Shown here: positions 57,836 to 64,000 of the stretch, one piece after another
Layout: each line of letters begins with the position of its first letter
Position numbering within the stretch: the stretch's first letter is position 1
NCBI GenBank assembly: GCA_036674765.1
Contig: JARVKI010000005.1
Span: forward strand, 62,001-126,000
Length of the DNA: 64,000 bases
From: Seiridium cupressi
Taxonomy: Eukaryota; Ascomycota; Sordariomycetes; Amphisphaeriales; Sporocadaceae
Direction: 5' to 3'
Notes under the pieces: model-generated
The model's input: only the letters and a program-made list of their open reading frames with translations
Told to the model about the DNA's origin: nothing
The model's database searches: none
Position numbers and translations under genes: made by a program

Positions 57836-59560
57836 ATGGAATGGGACTTTCGGTTTGTCCAACTCTGCAGCGCTGCAATCCTCGGCGCTCTCATCCTGAA
57901 GTTCTATGGGTTCGTCACGGAGATATGGAAGACGCGAAGCATGTTTAGGGCCTTGCGTGAGGAGGGAATGGTGAGTGAAGAGCTGTCAACTTCGAGTACC
58001 ACTTCCGGCTCTGTTAACAATTCGGTTTAGCCAATGCCTCCCCATTCCACTTGGCTAGGCCACCTTTTAGCAGCAAAACAAGCGCGTGATGAGCTGCCCG
58101 CAAACGCTCACAGCATGTACATCCTGAATCGCATGACCGAGAAGTACAGTCGCAACGGGCTCTTCTATCTAGATACTTTGCCCATCATGCCGCCCGTTCT
58201 CTTCGTTTCCGACCCATACTTGGCAAATCAGGCCATTCAGCATAGCGTTGTCGGGTCTCAGAAGCCGCATATGCTTTATGGATGGTTCTATCCCATTACT
58301 GGCGGCCACTCCTTGTTCACTCAGAACGGGGAAGAATGGAAGCACGATCACAACCTTTTCCTGCCATTTTTCAGCAACAGCAACCTTGATGCCGCTGTGC
58401 CAATGATTGTTGACCATCTCAAAATCTACAGAGACAAGTTGCTCAATCTAGCCAAGGCCGACAGTATCTTCCAACTGGAACCTCTCACCCTCGCGCTCAT
58501 GAACGATATCATCGGGAAACTCATCTTTAATGCGGATCTGAGAATCCAGCAAACCGGCTCGCACCCTCTAGCTAACACGATGCTGCGCCAGTTGCATCTC
58601 AAGTTTGCCGCGAACGATGTTGTGGACCAGCTCGGCCAGCTCAATCCAGTCAAGATATTCAATCTATGGAATAATAGCAGAGTTCTCAACAACCACATAC
58701 AGGCACAGCTTGGAAAACGAATCGAGGTTTATCGGGCGTCCGATGAAAGTCGCGACTCGGAATCATTTGATTCTGTACTCGATATCGCTCTGAAGGGCTA
58801 TCTTGAGGAAGGCACTCAGCAAGGGCGGCGCGATATCGACTCGGATTTTGTCAAGCGCCTTTGTGCACAGATGCGCATGTTCTTCTTCGCCGGTTATGAT
58901 AGCACGGCAGCGGCTATGGTTTACTGTTGCTACATGATATGGAAACATCCCACCGTACTTGCTAAACTGCGACAAGAGCACGACGAAGTTTTCGGCACCA
59001 ACGTTGCTGCCGCCATGGACATGATCGGCGAGTTTCCAGCATTACTTAACAGCTTACCATACACCACTGCCGTGATCAAGGAGACCACCCGCCTCTACCC
59101 TCCAGCTAGTGGCCTTCGTGACGGCTGCAAGGACTTGGTGCTGGTGGATAGAGACGGCAACAGATATCCCACGGAAGGCTGTTCCGTCCAGCTCATTCAC
59201 ATGTCTATCCACAGAAACCCTGATGTCTGGGTAAGGCCACACGAATTCCTGCCGGAGAGGTTCCTCGTCGATGCTGGGCATGCCTTGTATCCACCAAAGG
59301 GTGCTTGGCGTGTTTTCGAATATGGTACACGAATGTGCACTGGTCAAGCTATGGTAATGAAAGAGATCAAGGCTTTCATGGTCTTATTGGCACGAGAATT
59401 TGACTTTCAAGAATGCTATGACGAGATCGACGGGGATCGCAGCACGCTTGATTTATCGGGTGTTTTTGGCGAGAAGGTCTATCAAGTAGAAGCTGGTGCG
59501 GCGCACCCCAGAGGTAGTTACCCGTGTAGGGTATCGCTGAGTGCTTATCAAGCTGAATGA
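57836..59560 (+). CDS. Cytochrome P450 monooxygenase (StcS-like group)
   Basis: A membrane-anchored haem monooxygenase. Two exons, 57836-57970 and 58031-59560, give 554 residues. The N-terminal anchor is LCSAAILGALILKFYGFV. Then MPMPPHSTWLGHLL, typical of the P450 group that includes the sterigmatocystin enzyme StcS, overlaps the second exon start. HSLFTQNGEEWKHDHNLFLP is the C-helix region. The I-helix motif is FFAGYDSTAAAM, the ExxR motif KETTRLYPPA, the PERF motif FLPERFL and the haem motif FEYGTRMCTGQAM with Cys as ligand. All are intact. No polyketide synthase or other biosynthetic gene is adjacent, so the name only marks family resemblance. It is flanked by gene-free DNA on both sides. 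Confidence 0.92.
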
Positions 59561-61494
59561 AGTGCCAATAATCACCGCAATTATGGTGGCATCTGACTGT
59601 TAGGCCGCGTGCAGGCGTGTAGATGATCGTGATGCCAAGCTTGCGAGAGTTGCAGGACTATTTATTAGGATTCAATTGAAGGAGCATTTGTAGCCGTGGT
59701 GCATAGCGACCAAGACGGCAGTAGCCGAGAGAAATAGAAAAACAAATTGGCCAACCTCTCATCAAATATTAAGTGCGCCTACTTCTATCTCCATACCGAA
59801 TCTCTCGTAGATGCACACAAACAGCTCACGTGCCTTAAATGGCAATACCGATTTTATAACAAGGAGTACGACAATTCTCAAGTGGCTGGCCTGGGATACG
59901 GCATGGACCCACCTAAGCCTGAATCGCTGCCCCCTCAATTGCCACCCACACGGCCCCGTCGGATCACTAGTAAGACGGCTCCTTCCGAGCAGTTTAGTGC
60001 CCGTCCTTGGGCCCAGTCTCGCAGAACGCGAATAACGATCACAATCTTTGGTACGCAAAGATGGAGCTGTTTCAGACAAATCAACCACGTGACTAGTACT
60101 CCACGGGAGCCCTTTGATATTATCGAGCCATGGCGTTCAGAAATGCAAGCACCTCTCACCCCAACGAGGGTCCCTCTCTCATCTATTGGCCACCAAGTCG
60201 GGATCGCGACTTCAAAGATATCTGGAAACTTGACTTTGACAGGACTTGGAGTCGCACATCTCAATTATTTATCGGCTCGGGCGGCTTGATCAATCTGGAA
60301 TTATTATCACTGCCGGGGAAAATTTGGGTTCTGCCCTTTGAGATTGGTCATTATGTATATACCGGGCTGTTCGAGATCGAGATAGGTGCGTTGCCATGGC
60401 ACACCCAATCCGCGGCGGATGCACGATCACGCGGGTATGCCAACTGCGATATCTAGGCTGTCAGAAGGGCCCATCGATACGTTGGTGAGGTGTTAACGCG
60501 TGTGTCTTCGCCCTCGATTCTGCTCTGGATTGACCATAGTCGCAAGCCTCATTGGTGCCTTTCCTCCAGCATCTCCGGCTCATGCGAGCAGTGTCACGTC
60601 AAACTTGCAGCTCGCGATCATTATCTCTAAGGGGGGTGGTATCTGGTTCTTGGGAAGAGAAGGAACCCGGGTCTATTGATTTTGTAGTGGGGGGTTATTT
60701 TCCGATGAAATTGAGCCAAGTGACTTGATGACGTGCCGGAGCACTCCTCGTGGTTGGCAGTTGTCTCGGGCCATGGTATCGTCGGTAGACTACCACAAGA
60801 CAGAATTGCATCCTCTTGGATGCCGTCTGGCAGCCTTAAGATGTTCTATGCTACTCTGCAGTCTCACTCTTCGGTAGTGGCGTGCATGGGATCAACCCAC
60901 TCCTGTAGCCTCAACCACAATGCGGGTGCCTTCAATGCGCCTCCACCCACTTACGTATCTGCAAACACCGCTCAGGGCGCTTTTACAGCCTCAACACGAT
61001 TCTTACTGGTCGTGTCTATCTTGATCCTCGCATCAGGCCTGCAGTGCACCTGTGGGTTCAACGTTCGCGCCGCACGACAATCGTTTTGGTCACCTTCCTA
61101 GCTGGGTATAGTTCAGCTTGGCACCGGATGGGAGCTCGTCTTTCCGCAAAGCTTCCTCCACCAATGAGCCTCAATTCGAGATCTTGGATCCGTACTTTTT
61201 CGTTATCTCACTGCTGACTACGGGGTTTTACGACAGCCATACTTCGTGACATCCCAGCATCGGCCAGGGTCCAAGTTCAACCACCTGAGCTAGACCAGCA
61301 TGACTACTACACATCATGACGAGGAGCGGCGTTTCGCGCAGGCTAGGGGTCTCGACCCCTCGAGCCACAGTGAAATATGGATCACGATAAATAGAGGCAA
61401 GCTCGCCCATGCGGAGTGCAGGATCTTGGTGATCTTGGTGGTCTTCGCCAGAAGACTTAGTCATCAGCTCACCGGGGTCTAATCTGCCGCCATA
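59561..61494. other. Gene-free stretch
   Basis: 1.9 kb with several short frames on both strands (59747-60289, 60130-60456, 60733-61101), none with a family feature. A minus-strand frame near 61,228-61,464 has a weak HET-like phrase (MGELASIYRDPYFTVA) that is not supported around it. Confidence 0.4.
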
Positions 61495-63516
61495 ATGCGC
61501 TCCTTTCTCCGTACCGCAGCTCTACTGCTGGCCTGCTTCGACAGTGTCCATGCCTTCTTACCAATAGGAGGTCAGGTACAGCCTATGGGCTTGTCTGACG
61601 CAGAGGAGGCAGAGTTGGCAGACCCGAGTGTCAGTCTCGTCGGCAATGGAACCTTCGAACAGCCGATTGACCATACGAATTCGTCTAAAGGGACATTCTC
61701 AACGTCGTATTGGTACAATGCCACAAACTGGCAGGGGCCTGGTTCTCCGGTAGGTAGCGGACAGCAATATGACGCGTACACTCCACTTATGCGTGGCAGA
61801 TTATCGTCTTTACACCAGGTGAGGCCGCAGCCGCGGCCTACACAGGGTACCTGACTGAGCGGACTCTTACGGGAATGATTGCAGCAGCACTAGGTGGTGC
61901 CGTGGTCTTGATTGAGCGTATGACACACCGAGTATGAAGACGTCAGTATCTGAAACTGACTGGGCATTCAGATCGTTACTGGGGTGACTCTAGCCCATGT
62001 GAAAATCAAACAACGACATGCTTGCAGGACCTTACTCTCCAGCAAGCAGTGGATGACTTCGTGAGATTTGCCCAAGTCGGACCAGTGCCTTTTGACACGA
62101 CCAACTCCAGCAATGCGGACCAAGCAGTGAGCATACCGTGCAACCTTCTGGCTACGACCGTTACTAACCTATAGTTAGCCTTGGGTCTGGGTTGGCGGCT
62201 CATATTCAGGTGCTTTAGCCGCTTGGGTTGAGAAGGTAAGGCACTTAACAGCTGTGTGTCGATCCAATTTTAGTGCTAAACCTGTCCGCTATTATAGCTC
62301 TCTCCCGGCACTTACTGGGCTTATCATTCCACAAGTGGCCCTGTCGAAGCCATTTATGACTATTGGCAGTATTTCTATCCTATTCAGCAGGTTTGTCTAC
62401 CAATCCCAACCTCAACTCCTTAGAACAGGGCTAAACTGTTCAGGGTATGCCCAAGAACTGTAGCATTGACTATGAAGCTATTGTCGATTATGTGGATTCC
62501 GTGTTCATCAACGGGACAGAGGACGACAAGTTGGCTTTGAAGGCTCAGTTCAACCTCGAGGATCTCGCGCACGACGATGATGCTGCTGTGGCCATATCGG
62601 CCCCAATATGGGCATGGCAGAGTATCCAGTTCTACTCGGGGTATTCTTCCTTTTACCAGATGTGTGATGCTATCGAAGGCGTCATACCAAATAAGACGGG
62701 CAACTACAGTGATGGGGGTGTTGGCTTAGACAAGGCATTGCCAAACTTTGCCGCTTGGTATACCACCAACTATCTTCCCGGCTGTAAGTGACCTTAAAAT
62801 TCCCTTTCCAAGCTTGGTTATCCCATAAACAAAGGCTTACGCGAAGATGAAGCTTGCGACGGTTATGGGTATGACGACTGGTCTGGTGATGATAATGTTC
62901 AATGTTTCGACACGTACAATACGTCGATGGAGGTCTTCCACGACTGGACACCCGACAATGGCTTTGACCGACCGTGGATCTGGATGACTTGCAATGAGCC
63001 TTTATTCTACTGGCAAACGTACGTATACTCGCCGATCGTCTTCTCGGACTCTTTTGTCACTACAATGCATCATCAGCTAACATCGTCTAATGAATTAGTG
63101 GCGCACCGGAGGGCATCCCCACAGTCATGACCCGCCTCGCCACGCCAGAGTACTACCAGCGTCAGTGCGAACTATGGTTCCCTACCGAAGGTCCCAACAC
63201 ATTCGGTAGCAACAGGGGCTTAACTGCAGAGAGCACGAATTCTCGGACGGACGGGTGGTTCAACACTAATACCACGCGCCTGCTCTATGTGAATGGCGAG
63301 TACGACCCCTGGCGCTCCGCATCGGTGGCGTCCGACTTCAGACCCGGTGGCCCTTTCAATGGAACAGAGGACGTCCCGGCCATCCTCATGGAAGGAAGTA
63401 GGCATTGTAATGATCTTCTCCTGTCGAACAACATTCACCCATCTGTGGCGGCTACACAAGATGCTGCAATCAGCCAGTTCAAGGAATGGGTGGGCGAATT
63501 TACGAAAACTGGTTAA
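61495..63516 (+). CDS. Secreted serine peptidase, family S28 (prolyl carboxypeptidase-like)
   Basis: S28 enzymes are acid-active secreted peptidases that cut after proline. Eight exons, 61495-61749, 61800-61917, 61972-62126, 62179-62235, 62298-62390, 62444-62783, 62835-63018 and 63099-63516, join to 539 residues. A signal peptide is clear: MRSFLRTAALLLACFDSVHA. Then FEQPIDHTN and the strand IIVFTPGEAAAAAY follow. The nucleophile is Ser in WVGGSYSGALAAW, Asp lies in NGEYDPWRSAS and His in GSRHCNDL, completing the triad. HRYWGDSSP is the family-typical motif after intron 2. Several N-x-S/T sites suggest glycosylation. Seven small introns are notable but all phases agree. No lesion seen. It serves extracellular protein breakdown and nitrogen supply. 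Confidence 0.92.
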
Positions 63517-63579
63517 TCTTCCTACGTATTCGGAGATGACATAGAGGTCTGTCACGTTAATTGATAACATATACTATGC

Positions 63580-64000
63580 CTATAAGTCATTCAACTCGTA
63601 TCCGGACTCTTGCGGTGTCTTTGCATCATCTTTCGTGAAATTGGTCAAGATGTCCTCCGTCAACCCACCGCCGTCAAATGCAGGATCTGGATTTTCTAAC
63701 CTAGTAGATGGATCAGAGAAGCCACAGTACAGCACACCAATGCCCTAGGAGGAAGAATTGAACTGATAGTCCTCTATTGGACATTCGTAGGGGACAGATG
63801 ACTCCGGTGCTAGTAAACCTACATCATTAGCCGGTGCCTCTTCCGATAGAGATCCAGCAGGCAGTGGTTTCAGTGTATGCCCATCCCGGCGAAAGTTTCG
63901 GAAAAGCTCAAGTTGGAGATTATGAAAGCACTCTGTCTCTTTTCGTTTTATGCTTTCAACAATGCTGAGATTCGGCTCTAACTCCCTTGCTAGGATCCTC
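63580..64000 (-). pseudogene. C-terminal coding fragment at the window edge, with an in-frame stop
   Basis: On the minus strand one frame runs from the right edge for about 83 codons (ILARELEPNLSIVESIKRK and on, ending QFNSSS). It meets a TAG at 63745-63747, then continues open in the same frame for 55 more codons (GIGVLYCGFSDPSTRLENPD to GYELNDL) to a stop at 63580. The acidic, Ser/Pro-rich composition resembles the tail of a fungal regulator, but the family is not recognised. Either the gene ends at the TAG and the rest is chance, or one base change created the stop, or an unseen intron removes it. Confidence 0.35.

Noticed and set aside
59747..60456. Two overlapping plus-strand frames downstream of the second P450
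   Set aside because: No motif, competing frames and weak codon pattern; not reported as genes.
61228..61464. HET-like phrase on the minus strand (MGELASIYRDPYFTVA)
   Set aside because: The flanking HET blocks are absent and surrounding frames are closed; a single phrase is insufficient.

Overview
The window reads as nuclear DNA of a filamentous ascomycete (Pezizomycotina). The genes carry short introns (about 50-75 bp, GT-AG, often GTAAGT/GTACGT donors). The families present are typical of these fungi: HET domain, Zn2Cys6 and C2H2 fungal regulators, PTH11-like membrane proteins, S28 peptidase and several P450s. I could not assign a genus. No rRNA, tRNA or CRISPR array was recognised.

Layout. 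1-4.6 kb: the C-terminal half of the conserved translation-control gene GCN1. 5.4-6.2 kb: an unrecognised protein built of 25-residue tandem repeats. 6.2-12.4 kb: gene-poor, partly AT-rich, with one intact gene (DOPA 4,5-dioxygenase-like) and one frameshifted nuclease relic. 12.4-14.2 kb: a HET-domain gene broken by a small insertion. 14.5-34.6 kb: a dense metabolic island with a P450, a multi-pass membrane protein, a Zn2Cys6 regulator, an SDR, an HSL-type hydrolase, a class B flavin monooxygenase, a Sec14-like lipid-transfer protein, a decayed methyltransferase, an MFS transporter and a PHBH-fold FAD monooxygenase. No PKS, NRPS, prenyltransferase or classical terpene synthase is visible. The membrane protein is the only candidate for an unusual core enzyme, and that is an inference.

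36.2-48 kb: a second group around C-N and alcohol chemistry: a deleted amino-acid permease, a PuuE-like polysaccharide deacetylase, a zinc alcohol dehydrogenase, an amidase, a C2H2/fungal-TF regulator and an SDR. 49.5-55.1 kb: another SDR whose start codon appears to be split by an intron, a PTH11-like 7-TM protein and an amino-acid permease with one nonsense codon. 57.8-63.5 kb: a second P450 and a secreted S28 serine peptidase. A minus-strand coding fragment runs off the right edge.

How the genes may work together. In the 14-35 kb island, P450 hydroxylation, SDR oxidation, Baeyer-Villiger-type oxygenation and esterase cleavage form a coherent route for modifying or degrading a lipophilic (terpenoid or steroid-like) molecule. 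The MFS protein could supply export and the Zn2Cys6 protein local control. A recurring theme is gene decay: five genes carry disabling lesions of different kinds (1-bp and 2-bp indels, nonsense codons, an internal deletion), beside intact neighbours. Exon coordinates were worked out by hand; for each intact intron-containing gene the joined exons keep one open frame and give a length divisible by three.
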